From NCBI GenBank assembly GCA_041686345.1, contig JAWLEA010000001.1, positions 27,133 through 91,132 of the forward strand: a DNA stretch of 64,000 nucleotides, given 5' to 3'. This document shows positions 35,400 through 44,032 of this stretch, piece after piece. This DNA comes from JAQICJ01 sp041686345 (GTDB lineage Bacteria; Myxococcota_A; Polyangia; HGW-17). The position numbers and the translations under genes were made by a program. The notes under the pieces were generated by a model. That model was given only the letters and a program-made list of their open reading frames with translations. It had not been told where the DNA came from and searched no databases. Position 1 is the stretch's first letter. Each line of letters opens with the position of its first letter.

Positions 35400-36434
35400 T
35401 TATTTGTTTTCATCCTTTGATGCAGGGATGGATGGTTTATTTTCAGAATCAATTTCGGCTACATTGGCTTGTGATTTGTAATCAAGGCCGAGTTCAAGAA
35501 AAAGAAGACGTTTTTTAGCATAATGACCGGGATCAGTGATAGATGCGCTACTTTTCAAAGCTTTTAACTGGCTTTGATATCTGTACAGATTTCTTTGCAA
35601 AGATTGGATGAGCTTGGGATTCTTTTTGAATTCGGGACTTTGTGACAAGGATTGCATTTGGCTGATCATGGATTGAAGTTCTGTTTCTTTGGCGGCCATT
35701 CTTCCGGTTGATTTTTCCTTGACTACCTGTTTATACATATTGATGGCTTTTTCGGTTTTTCCCTGTAACTCAAGAATTCTGGCCTTATGCAACATGGATT
35801 GACCGAAATAAATATCATTGTAACTGGTTCCGAATTTGTGAAAAGCTGTTTTGGCCTGGTCAAATTTTTCCAATTCTTCATAGGCAATCCCCAGGTTTTC
35901 ATAAGCCAGAGCTTTTACAAAACCTTTGACATTATTGCTGGCTACCTGGAAATCTCCAATAGCAGCCTGAAGGTAGGTGTCGCTTTTTTCTTTCTCGAGG
36001 TTGGCAAGTTTCAAACTTGTTTTTCCCCTGAGCAGATAAATAAGATTGCAGACTTTGCTGAAGGAACACTTGTCCACAGCTTTGGAAAATGCTTCAAATG
36101 ATTTTTTATATAATTGGAGGCTGCTTTTAACAGGTTTTCTTTGGCCTTTCTCAATTTTTTTGGGTTTTTCTTCTTCGTTCTTGGAAGGATCCCGAACGGG
36201 ACGAAGCAGGGTGTTAATTCCTTTTGCATAAGCTCTGGATGCTTTTTCGTCCTTCATGTGTTTCAAATAAATGTAAACACTTATTGAAACAGCGATGATT
36301 GCAATAATACCGCCTCCAATAGCGAGCACTTTCCAGTATTTTTTAACAAATTCCCAGATGTTTATGAAAAATCTGGTGATAAAATCAGGCTTACGCAGTT
36401 CTTCTTTTGACATTACATGTTTTTTTCGAGCCAC
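35400..36434 (-). CDS. YfgM-like membrane-anchored TPR protein
   Basis: 344 residues. A cytoplasmic N-terminus (about 1-37) precedes a single transmembrane helix (VLAIGGGIIAIIAVSISVYIYL), then a periplasmic helical domain with TPR-like repeats (about 100-260). This matches the YfgM family (an ancillary SecYEG/periplasmic chaperone factor in E. coli). The last about 30 residues are Lys/Ser-rich. The start is GTG 36434, preceded by CCGGAG on the reverse strand. It heads an operon with the BamB-like and MopE-like genes. Confidence 0.78.
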   Translation of the reverse strand: MARKKHVMSKEELRKPDFITRFFINIWEFVKKYWKVLAIGGGIIAIIAVSISVYIYLKHMKDEKASRAYAKGINTLLRPVRDPSKNEEEKPKKIEKGQRKPVKSSLQLYKKSFEAFSKAVDKCSFSKVCNLIYLLRGKTSLKLANLEKEKSDTYLQAAIGDFQVASNNVKGFVKALAYENLGIAYEELEKFDQAKTAFHKFGTSYNDIYFGQSMLHKARILELQGKTEKAINMYKQVVKEKSTGRMAAKETELQSMISQMQSLSQSPEFKKNPKLIQSLQRNLYRYQSQLKALKSSASITDPGHYAKKRLLFLELGLDYKSQANVAEIDSENKPSIPASKDENK

Positions 36435-36531
36435 TTTTATAACTCCGGTAGGTATTCGGGATTAATCTGGAAAACAAATAGTCCCTGGTTTGGATGCTGA
36501 ATTGCAACCATACAAAGACAAAAACTCTATT

Positions 36532-36628
36532 AGTTTCCGTTCCAAAAATGGATGTCATCGTCTGGTGACGGAATCTGGCATTATCAGTTTCTTCACCAAA
36601 CAAAAACACCGCTTCTGGGATGGGAACT
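36532..36628 (+). mobile_element. 165-bp element, copy 5, internally deleted (97 bp)
   Basis: Both ends are kept (AGTTTCCGTTCCAAAAATGG at the left, CTTCTGGGATGGGAACT at the right), but about 67 central bases carrying the GTAACT/AGTTAC hairpin are gone. Flanking 4-mers are tatt and attt, an imperfect match. Confidence 0.88.
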
Positions 36629-36805
36629 ATTTATAATTGATATAGAAAAAATAACAAGATTTTCGTAAAACTTGTTTATGACATCCAAATTAAATTGTGG
36701 ATGAAAACAGCCTCTTTCTGCAACACCCATCCTGAAATAGGTAAAGCACAGGATAAAATTGAACTATCTGCTTCTAACAGAAAATAAACAAAATTCAACC
36801 TAAAT

Positions 36806-36970
36806 AGTTCCCATCCCAAAAATGGATGTCATCGTCTGGCGACGGAAATTGAATTAATCAGCTTTGTCCTAACTTCTTGAAATAGTGTCAACTATGTCTT
36901 CGCAGTTATTCCGCGCATCTCAATCCAATTTCTTCCCCAAGCCAAAAACACCACTTCTGGGATGGGAACT
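36806..36970 (+). mobile_element. 165-bp inverted-repeat element, copy 6
   Basis: Full-length forward copy (165 bp). Exact flanking repeats aaat occur at 36802-36805 and 36971-36974. It is followed after only those four bases by copy 7. Confidence 0.95.
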
Positions 36971-36974
36971 AAAT

Positions 36975-37136
36975 AGTTCCCGTCCCAAAAATGGATGTCA
37001 TCGTCTGGCGACGGAAATTGAATTAATCAACTTTGTCCTAACTTCTTGAAATAGTGTCAACTATGTCTTCGCAGTTATTCCGCGCAGTTGAGACAAACTT
37101 CTTCACCAGTTAATAACCCCACTTCCGGGACAGTTA
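36975..37136 (+). mobile_element. 165-bp inverted-repeat element, copy 7, right end eroded
   Basis: Forward copy adjoining copy 6 and sharing its aaat flank. The first about 115 bases are nearly identical to copy 6; the right end (CCACTTCCGGGACAGTT) has lost part of the terminal repeat. An aaat follows at 37137-37140. With copies 5 and 6 it fills most of the 882-base divergent gap 36435-37316, which holds no gene. Confidence 0.88.
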
Positions 37137-37316
37137 AAATAAAACTTATGGACTTTTAAACCGGATAATTCCTTTTTTTAAATATTTATTGTCTTGGTGG
37201 TTTTTTTATAAAAAATCCCGGAAATATCCCGGAAATATCTATTGAATACAGTTGCTTGTCACCTCAGTTCAAAGGTGGTTGTCTTTTATGAGGATAAGGG
37301 GTAAACTGAGTTTGTA

Positions 37317-39773
37317 ATGGCTAAAAGAGATCTCCTCAGACTGGTTTCTCGAAAACCCGAGAGTTCGGTTGAAAGAAAATTTGTCAAACCCCCCAAAAAA
37401 AAAGAAATAGAATATAACAAATTTTATATTTTTTTCTTTATTTTGTTTTCCCTGGTTGCGACGTTCATAGTTGTTGGTCATGGAGACCTTTTCAAAAAAA
37501 AACTACAACGAAATGATCTTGGCAAAACTATCCAGAAAAATATCAAAGCCACCAGAAGCTACAGCTTTTATCCCGACCAGGAAATTATCCAAATTGAAAC
37601 TGAAAAAGCCACCAAAAATGTTTTATCTGTATACAGCACTACCCGCAATGGCTGGTTGGATCTCTGGCAAAAACAAATAAAATTCGGTTTTCGAGCTCTC
37701 AAGGATCCTATTTTCAAAAACAAGACAGAAGCGGCTCGGCAAAGGTTTAATTCCCTTACGGGGATTGAATTGGAGAAGGAAACCTTTTGGACAATTACCA
37801 ATTCCATAGGTCTCAGAAGAACACGCAACATTTTGAGATATCTTTTCTCAAAAATTTTGAAAGATAAGATATTGACAGAAGATATTGGCAAGTTGCAACA
37901 AAAACATCCCCGAGGCATAAAAATTCTGGTTTATCCCAGATCAGGAAACAAATTATCCAAGCCCACTTCCATTCAAACGGGGCCTAATTACGAAAAAATC
38001 TACGATTATCGCAAAATCAGAACCCTAATAAGTTCTGAAATTGAAACCCGTTACAGTCTGGGAGGTAAAAATTCTCTGGAAAGTGATGAACGCAATGCAA
38101 TTCAAGCTCTGGTTCTTGCTCTCATCAGGAATTATCTGGGCAACCAAAAAGATGATTTCACTCTTGGGTTGACTCCCCGTCCTGATATTACCAGCAAAAA
38201 AAAAAAAAAGATCAGGGAGAAGGTAAAAATTGAAGAGAAGAAAATTGACAAGGGAGATATAATCCTCAAAAAAGGAGAAACCCTCACTCTTTACAAGATT
38301 AAACTATATAACAGCATGATTCCCGATTTTTGGATAAAATTGCTGTGGCTCTTCGGATATTTTGCTTTAATCTCTTCTTTCTTTTTAATTATAGGCTGGT
38401 TTTCCACTTTGAAATTCGGAGGTCGCAGAGGCACCGATAAAGACTTTTTTGTTTCTGGTCTTTTATTTCTCATTTTTCTTGCTCTCATCAGAGGTTCTCT
38501 TTTTATCATCGATGGACTGATTGAAAATCCATCCCCAGAAATCTATCCGGCTATTTTCCCAGCCGCCGGTTCAGCTCTTTTAATCAAAATTCTCATGGGT
38601 ACCAGGCTTTCTGTTTTTTATTCAATAGGTTTGAGTTTTCTCGGAACCTGGGCTCTGAAATTGCCTGTTCAGTTTACTCTCTTTTATTTTATTACAGGGT
38701 TGGTTGCCGCCGGTTCTCTGGACAGGATTGAACACAGGTATGCCGTCTGGAAAAGCGGCTTGATGCTCACTTTGGCCAGTATTTTTCTGGTGGCGGTATT
38801 CAGATTGGCCAATGGTGAATTGTTGATGATGGATACTCTCTGGTATTGTCTGGCCGGGGCGGCAGGGGGAATTATTCTGAGTATTATTATTTCGGCTCTG
38901 TTGCCGGTGGTAGAATTCATCGGCGATTATATTACAGATATTAAATTGTTGGAACTTACCAATACCGATAGTGTTCTTTTGCAGGAGTTATCGGAAAAAG
39001 CACCTGGAACTTATCAGCATTCCCAACAAGTGGCACAGATCGCTTATGCCGGTGCCAAAAAAGTGGGAGCTAATGCCATGCTGGTTAAGGTTGCCGCCTT
39101 ATATCACGATGTTGGCAAAATCAAAAAGCCTAAATATTTTATTGAAAATCAAGCCGGAGAAAATCCCCACGATAAATTAAAACCTTCCATGAGTGCTTTG
39201 GTTATCAGAAGTCACATAAACGGAACCAGAGAAATTCTGGAAAAATCCGGAATCCCCAAAGCTGTCATAGATGTTGCTTCATCCCATCATGGTAAAACTT
39301 TATTGCAATATTTTTACTCCAAAGCTTTGGAGACTACCGGTCCCGAAGAAGCTGTCAGTGAGGAAGATTATCGTTATCCGGGACCCCCTCCCCAGACCAG
39401 GGAGGCAGGGATTTTGATGCTGGCTGATAGTGTCGAGGCTGCGGTAAGAAGTAAAATCAAAGGCTCTGTTAAAAGCAAACAATCCAAAATTAAACAATTT
39501 GATGTTAATACAATTATAGAGACTGTTCAGTTTATAATTAATCAAAAATTTACAGACGGACAATTGGATTCCTGTGAATTGACTCTGAGAGATCTCAGCA
39601 TATTGGCCGACAGTTTTATCAAAACTCTCAACAGCATCTATCATGAGCGCATTGATTATCCGGACAATGAAAAAAACAAACCCAATGGCAATAGAAATAC
39701 AAGTTCAACCCACAAAATTAAAGTCCCAGATAAAAATAGAAAATCTTCAAACAACAGCAAAGAAGATTCTTGA
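37317..39773 (+). CDS. pgpH: PgpH-like 7TM-HD phosphohydrolase
   Basis: 818 residues. Order: a short cytoplasmic N-terminus, one transmembrane helix (about 38-55), a large extracytoplasmic 7TMR-HDED-like domain (about 60-335), about seven transmembrane helices (about 340-535), then an HD domain with LYHDVGKIKKP near residue 597 and SSHHGK further on. PgpH proteins of this layout hydrolyse c-di-AMP. The Pro/Asn/Ser/Lys-rich C-terminal tail (about 785-818) coincides with the overlap into ybeY. The gene starts about 180 bases after the element cluster. Confidence 0.9.
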   Translation: MAKRDLLRLVSRKPESSVERKFVKPPKKKEIEYNKFYIFFFILFSLVATFIVVGHGDLFKKKLQRNDLGKTIQKNIKATRSYSFYPDQEIIQIETEKATKNVLSVYSTTRNGWLDLWQKQIKFGFRALKDPIFKNKTEAARQRFNSLTGIELEKETFWTITNSIGLRRTRNILRYLFSKILKDKILTEDIGKLQQKHPRGIKILVYPRSGNKLSKPTSIQTGPNYEKIYDYRKIRTLISSEIETRYSLGGKNSLESDERNAIQALVLALIRNYLGNQKDDFTLGLTPRPDITSKKKKKIREKVKIEEKKIDKGDIILKKGETLTLYKIKLYNSMIPDFWIKLLWLFGYFALISSFFLIIGWFSTLKFGGRRGTDKDFFVSGLLFLIFLALIRGSLFIIDGLIENPSPEIYPAIFPAAGSALLIKILMGTRLSVFYSIGLSFLGTWALKLPVQFTLFYFITGLVAAGSLDRIEHRYAVWKSGLMLTLASIFLVAVFRLANGELLMMDTLWYCLAGAAGGIILSIIISALLPVVEFIGDYITDIKLLELTNTDSVLLQELSEKAPGTYQHSQQVAQIAYAGAKKVGANAMLVKVAALYHDVGKIKKPKYFIENQAGENPHDKLKPSMSALVIRSHINGTREILEKSGIPKAVIDVASSHHGKTLLQYFYSKALETTGPEEAVSEEDYRYPGPPPQTREAGILMLADSVEAAVRSKIKGSVKSKQSKIKQFDVNTIIETVQFIINQKFTDGQLDSCELTLRDLSILADSFIKTLNSIYHERIDYPDNEKNKPNGNRNTSSTHKIKVPDKNRKSSNNSKEDS

Positions 39774-40134
39774 ATATCTTAATTTATCAAAAGCCGAACT
39801 CTCTTTGGTGATTTGCGATGATCTCTTTATCAGGGAATTGAACAAAAAATGGAGAAATCAGGACAATGCAACAGATGTATTGTCTTTTCCCCAATCAAAC
39901 CATAAAGAGATTGAAACTTTTCAAAACAAAGATGACAACTTGTTTCCTCTGGTCCTCGGAGATATAATAATCAGTCTGGAAACAGCAAAAAGACAGGCTG
40001 AAGTTTCTTTGGAATTTGAAATTAATCGCTTGCTGATACATGGAATTGTCCATCTTATCGGTTATGATCATAAAACCGAGGAAGAGTATGAAAAAATGCA
40101 AGTTGTAGAAAAAGATCTCCTCAAGTTTCTCTGA
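39685..40134 (+). CDS. ybeY: Endoribonuclease YbeY (16S rRNA maturation)
   Basis: About 149 residues. The zinc-binding motif H-x3-H-x5-H is intact (H119, H123, H129 in HGIVHLIGYDH), and the upstream family motif NATDVLSFP is present. It acts in rRNA processing and ribosome quality control. The start is uncertain: ATG 39685 gives the normal family length but overlaps pgpH by 89 bases in another frame, and two more in-frame ATGs lie upstream (39643, 39667). No clear ribosome site is visible, so coupling with pgpH is likely. The pgpH-ybeY order is common in bacteria. Confidence 0.9.
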   Translation: MAIEIQVQPTKLKSQIKIENLQTTAKKILEYLNLSKAELSLVICDDLFIRELNKKWRNQDNATDVLSFPQSNHKEIETFQNKDDNLFPLVLGDIIISLETAKRQAEVSLEFEINRLLIHGIVHLIGYDHKTEEEYEKMQVVEKDLLKFL

Positions 40135-40447
40135 ATTTAAAAACTTGCCTTTAAATTTCTTTGCTGGTAAATTTAAACTGACCGTGTTGCCTGAAATTTT
40201 ATCAAATCAACAACTGCAGGTTTTTAATTTGAAGCCTGAGGGAAAAACTTGATTTTTCAAGGATGCAATCCTTTATTTCAAGTCAATTGAGATATTAAAT
40301 TTTATTTGTTTGCTTCAAATCCAGGTTGCAAAAGATCCAGGTTCAGGTATACCGATAGTTGAATCTTAACAAATTATTATTTTTCGATGTCCAGTTCGGA
40401 ATATATTTAGAACTTCTGTTTCATCGAGTTGTGGATGGCAAAATAAC
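40135..40447. other. Gene-free interval with an AT-only hairpin
   Basis: No coding sequence is supported here. Just after ybeY, TTTAAATTT (40150-40158) pairs perfectly with AAATTTAAA (40169-40177) around a 10-base loop. It could weakly terminate the pgpH-ybeY transcript, though no T tract follows. A second small palindrome, CTTGA-TTTT-TCAAG, lies near 40248. Confidence 0.4.
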
Positions 40448-40915
40448 ATGAAATCAAGAAAATTTATTACTCCTGTTAAATTGTCAATATTAGTACTCGC
40501 AAGTGCAGGTTTTTTTTCTTGCGGTCCGGTAGAATATATGAGTCAAACGGGGGTCAAGGCCAATAAAGCTTTTGCTTCAGCCAAAGAATCTGGAGCCAAA
40601 AAACAGGCACCTTACGAGTATTACAGTGCCCATTATTATTTGCACAGATCCCGATTTAAAGCCGGTTATGGTGATTATCAGGAAGCTGTAAAGTATGGCA
40701 GCAAGGCTGAAGATTTCAGCAAAAAATCGAAGGAACTGGCTGTTGAAAGAATAGAAAAAAATCTGGAAAATGGTGCTGATTCCAATAATACTGACAATTC
40801 AACCAGCAAACAGGAAAAAAAGAAAGTCCTGAAGGTTGAAGCTCAAGAAAATAAAGAAGAAAATAAAAAAGAAAATAATAAAGAAATAAAAATCAAAAAA
40901 GAAAAAGATGAATAG
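40448..40915 (+). CDS. DUF4398-like lipoprotein
   Basis: 155 residues. A signal with lipobox FFSC (Cys near residue 25) is followed by a helical hairpin with the DUF4398-type pattern APYEYYSAHYYLHRSRFKAG and YQEAVKYGSKAEDFSK (about 55-100). A Lys/Glu/Asn-rich low-complexity tail follows. This family often precedes OmpA-type genes in deltaproteobacteria, as it does here. It lies 39 bases before the OmpA/TSP3 gene and is probably co-transcribed with it. Function unknown. Confidence 0.78.
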   Translation: MKSRKFITPVKLSILVLASAGFFSCGPVEYMSQTGVKANKAFASAKESGAKKQAPYEYYSAHYYLHRSRFKAGYGDYQEAVKYGSKAEDFSKKSKELAVERIEKNLENGADSNNTDNSTSKQEKKKVLKVEAQENKEENKKENNKEIKIKKEKDE

Positions 40916-40954
40916 ATTCAGATTGAATCTGGTTCAGATAGACAGGTATTCAAT

Positions 40955-42139
40955 ATGAAATTCAGCAAATGGCTTGTTTTTGCAATTTTGGGATTTGTTA
41001 TCTCAGCTTGTGCAGGGACAGAACTAGAAGGTAAAGCCCAAGTTGTTTCCAAACTTATTAAAATTGCCGAAAAAAATGGAGCTTACAAGTGTGCTCCCAA
41101 ACAACTGGCTCTTTCCAAAACCCATCTTGAATTCAGTCTTGATGAGATGAGCCAGGGTAAAATGTTCAAGGCAAAAAATCTGTTAAAAACCGCTGATCAA
41201 GCAGCCCGATTGGCTATCAAAAAGTCTCCTCCCGAAAAATGCGCCAAAAAAGTTATTGTAGCCACCGAACCGGAAAAGAAGCCGGTAAAATTATCAGTTA
41301 AAGTAACTGATTCTGACGGCGACGGCATTCCTGACAGCAAAGACAAATGCCCCAATAAACCGGAAGATTTTGATGGTTTCGAAGATAAAGACGGCTGTCC
41401 CGACAAGGACAATGACGGCGACGGTATTGCCGATTCTGTTGACAAATGTCCGGGCAAAGACAAAGACAAAGAAAATAATTTCAAAGATGTAGCCGAAGAT
41501 ATAGATGGTTTCGAAGATAAAGACGGCTGTCCCGACAAAGACAATGACGGCGACGGTATTGCCGATTCTGTTGACAAATGTCCGGGCAAAGACAAAGACA
41601 AAGAAAATAATTTCAAAGATGTAGCCGAAGATATAGATGGCTTCGAAGATGATGACGGCTGTCCTGACAAGGACAACGACAAAGACGGTATTCCCGATGT
41701 CAAAGACAAGTGCCCCAACAAGCCCGAGGTATTCAACGGTTATCTTGATAAAGACGGTTGTCCCGACAAATTGAAACTTATCAAAATTACCAAAAAGAAA
41801 ATTGAATTGAAGCAGAAAATTTTCTTTGCCTACAACAAGGCCAAGATTCGCAAAAAAAGCTATGGTTTGCTCAATGAAATCTACAAAGTCCTCAAGTCTC
41901 GTCCATCCATGAAGATCATGATTGAGGGTCATACCGATTCCGATGGCTCCGCCAGTTACAATCGTCGCCTTTCACGGCGCAGAGCCAGAGCAGTACGCAA
42001 GTATCTGATCAAAAAAGGTGTCGATCCATCCAGAATGAAGTCTGTCGGTCGTGGTGAATCCAAACCAATTGCTTCCAACAAAACCAAAGCTGGAAAAAGC
42101 AAAAACAGACGAGTAGAATTTGTAATAACCAAACAATAA
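40955..42139 (+). CDS. OmpA-family lipoprotein with thrombospondin type 3 repeats
   Basis: 394 residues. Signal with lipobox VISAC (Cys near residue 19), then a helical DUF4398-like segment (about 25-95). A calcium-binding thrombospondin type 3 region (about 115-270) follows, with DSDGDGIPDSKDKCP-type units. The C-terminal OmpA domain has FFAYNKAKIRKKS, the peptidoglycan-binding IEGHTDSDGSASYNRRLSRR, and KNRRVEF at the end. It should anchor the outer membrane to peptidoglycan. Two repeat units are near-identical at DNA level. Confidence 0.92.
   Translation: MKFSKWLVFAILGFVISACAGTELEGKAQVVSKLIKIAEKNGAYKCAPKQLALSKTHLEFSLDEMSQGKMFKAKNLLKTADQAARLAIKKSPPEKCAKKVIVATEPEKKPVKLSVKVTDSDGDGIPDSKDKCPNKPEDFDGFEDKDGCPDKDNDGDGIADSVDKCPGKDKDKENNFKDVAEDIDGFEDKDGCPDKDNDGDGIADSVDKCPGKDKDKENNFKDVAEDIDGFEDDDGCPDKDNDKDGIPDVKDKCPNKPEVFNGYLDKDGCPDKLKLIKITKKKIELKQKIFFAYNKAKIRKKSYGLLNEIYKVLKSRPSMKIMIEGHTDSDGSASYNRRLSRRRARAVRKYLIKKGVDPSRMKSVGRGESKPIASNKTKAGKSKNRRVEFVITKQ
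41372..41767 (+). repeat. 132-bp repeats in the TSP3 region
   Basis: Units start at 41372, 41504 and 41636 (GATGGTTTCGAAGATAAAGA). The first two are nearly identical over 132 bp (44 codons); the third diverges after its first about 30 bases. The period is in frame. Confidence 0.9.
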
Positions 42140-42425
42140 TCAAATAAATCAACTGTCTCAATTTGTAATACGGACAATCAATTTTCCCATTTTTAAGTTG
42201 AGTTTAAATTTTGGAATCGTTAATTTATTCCAGTTTTTGTAAAAACAGAATAATACTATTTCCAACTTGCAAAATGGATTATTGCTGTTTGTGGTTTGGT
42301 ATTGAATTTCTTGGTTGTAACCTTTGATGAATAGCGGTAAGTTCAATTTTGGTTACTTCTCACATTATAATCAAACTTCACCTCAACTAATAATTTCCAT
42401 TGAATGAAAAAATGAGGATATGATA

Positions 42426-43898
42426 ATGATAAATAAATCAATTTTAGTAATCTTAACTCTTGCCGTTTCAGGATATTTTTCCGGCAAAGCTCAAGCAAAT
42501 TGTTCAGACAAGGTAATTAAAAAGCTTAAAGCTCTTCATAAGATGGCTATGGAAGATTATGATCAAATGGAATTTTCTTCGGCCAGAAGAACCTTGAAAG
42601 ATGCCATCAGCATTGCCAGAAGAAGTTTTTGTACTGACAAGGTTGAATATGCCAATATTCTTGTTGATCTGGGTATCATGTATATCACTGATCCGAGCAG
42701 TCCTGATGAAAGCAGGGGACGCTTGATGTTCAAAAAAGCCCTCAAAGTCAACGCCTGTGCAAAAATAAATCCCGATCTCAAAACTCCCAGGTTGCAAAAA
42801 ATCCTCAATCAGGTGAGCAGGCAGGCAGGCATCAAATGTGCCAGTGCCGATTCTTCATCAACTTCAGATTCCAGTTCAGATTCAGGGTCCAGTGCAACAA
42901 AAACCCTGGCCGAAGATACAGGTCCCGAACCTGACAATCTTGAACACAAAACTCCCGACGAAGCACCGGCAGAATCCTCGATTATGATTACTTGCAGAGC
43001 CCCTAAACAGGGAGTTGACAAGGTTGTTGTCTATTACAGAAAACCAGGAGAATCAGATTATTCAACTTTGGAAATGACCAATTATTCCGGTTATTCCTGG
43101 AAAGCAAATATTCCAGGTAAACACGTCAAGGGAGCTATTTTACAATACTACATAGCTGCACTTAATTCTTCGGGTAGTCCGGTAATGGCACATGGAAACA
43201 GCGGAGCTCCCAATATTATTTCCCTTACCAAGCCTGAAAAAAAGGATAGTATTGATTCTGAAGATCCCCTTAGCAATAAAAATAAAGATGATGACAGCAA
43301 ATCAGACAAGTCAGACAGTGATCCACTTCCTCCTTCTTTCAAGAAGTTCAAAATTAGACTTGGAGGCCGATTCGGTGTAGGTTTTCTTTCCACCAGCATG
43401 TGTTCCTACAAGGCCGAAGACGTCAATAATAATTGTGACGGAGAAGGTACCAATATCAGCACTGCAGGTTTTGCTACCGGTGAAATTGGCGGTGAACTCG
43501 GCATCCATTATTTTGTAAGTGAAAATTGGACAATGGGATTAGATATGAAAACTGGTTTTGTCCAGACCGATTATATAACCGACGGCAACAATATGGGAGT
43601 TGGTTTTATCGGCCTTGGTAAAGCACTATATCATCCCATGGCTCAGGAAGAAATGTTCAGATTTTATATTGGTCCCTTGCTTGGAGGTGGATTGCTCTGG
43701 CATCAATGGGTTGTTGATGAAGATTCCCAAAATGAGGATATTTTCAAGCACGGTTACGTAATGATAGGTGGATCTTTAGGTTTTGAAATAGGCTCTCCCA
43801 AGGTTGCTTTCTATGTAAATATTGATGCAATGGGAGTTTTCCCTCTCCAATCAACTGTTCATATAGATTTCACCAGCGGATTAAGTATCGGTTTCTAA
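42426..43898 (+). CDS. Exported outer-membrane-like protein with C-terminal beta-barrel
   Basis: 490 residues. A cleavable signal peptide (…GKAQA-N) is followed by an alpha-helical N-terminal region (about 25-130), a Ser-rich linker, and a beta-sandwich-like segment (about 175-260). A second acidic Ser/Asp linker leads to a C-terminal region (about 300-490) of alternating glycine- and aromatic-rich strands, consistent with a small beta-barrel. ATG 42426 has GAGG eight bases upstream; ATG 42420 is too close to it. It is probably an outer-membrane protein. No specific family recognised. Confidence 0.75.
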   Translation: MINKSILVILTLAVSGYFSGKAQANCSDKVIKKLKALHKMAMEDYDQMEFSSARRTLKDAISIARRSFCTDKVEYANILVDLGIMYITDPSSPDESRGRLMFKKALKVNACAKINPDLKTPRLQKILNQVSRQAGIKCASADSSSTSDSSSDSGSSATKTLAEDTGPEPDNLEHKTPDEAPAESSIMITCRAPKQGVDKVVVYYRKPGESDYSTLEMTNYSGYSWKANIPGKHVKGAILQYYIAALNSSGSPVMAHGNSGAPNIISLTKPEKKDSIDSEDPLSNKNKDDDSKSDKSDSDPLPPSFKKFKIRLGGRFGVGFLSTSMCSYKAEDVNNNCDGEGTNISTAGFATGEIGGELGIHYFVSENWTMGLDMKTGFVQTDYITDGNNMGVGFIGLGKALYHPMAQEEMFRFYIGPLLGGGLLWHQWVVDEDSQNEDIFKHGYVMIGGSLGFEIGSPKVAFYVNIDAMGVFPLQSTVHIDFTSGLSIGF

Positions 43899-43997
43899 TT
43901 TGATTTCAACTTGACTTTATCTCTAATCATCAATTTTCATTGCAAAAATATGGTTACACTTCGGGGTAAAAATATGGTTTCATTTGTAGATTTATCA

Positions 43998-44014
43998 AAT
44001 CCGGATGGGAACTA
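43998..44014 (+). mobile_element. Possible terminal fragment of the 165-bp element
   Basis: CCGGATGGGAACT followed by AACTAACA matches the right end of the element (GGGATGGGAACT) just before the ligase-like gene. No left half is recognisable. A duplicated AAAAATATGGTT lies upstream (about 43944-43977). Confidence 0.35.
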
Positions 44015-44032
44015 ACTAACACAGGAAATAAA

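Noticed and set aside
41294..41932. 212-codon frame opposite the TSP3/OmpA gene
   Set aside because: Composition shadow of Asp/Lys-rich repeats on the other strand.
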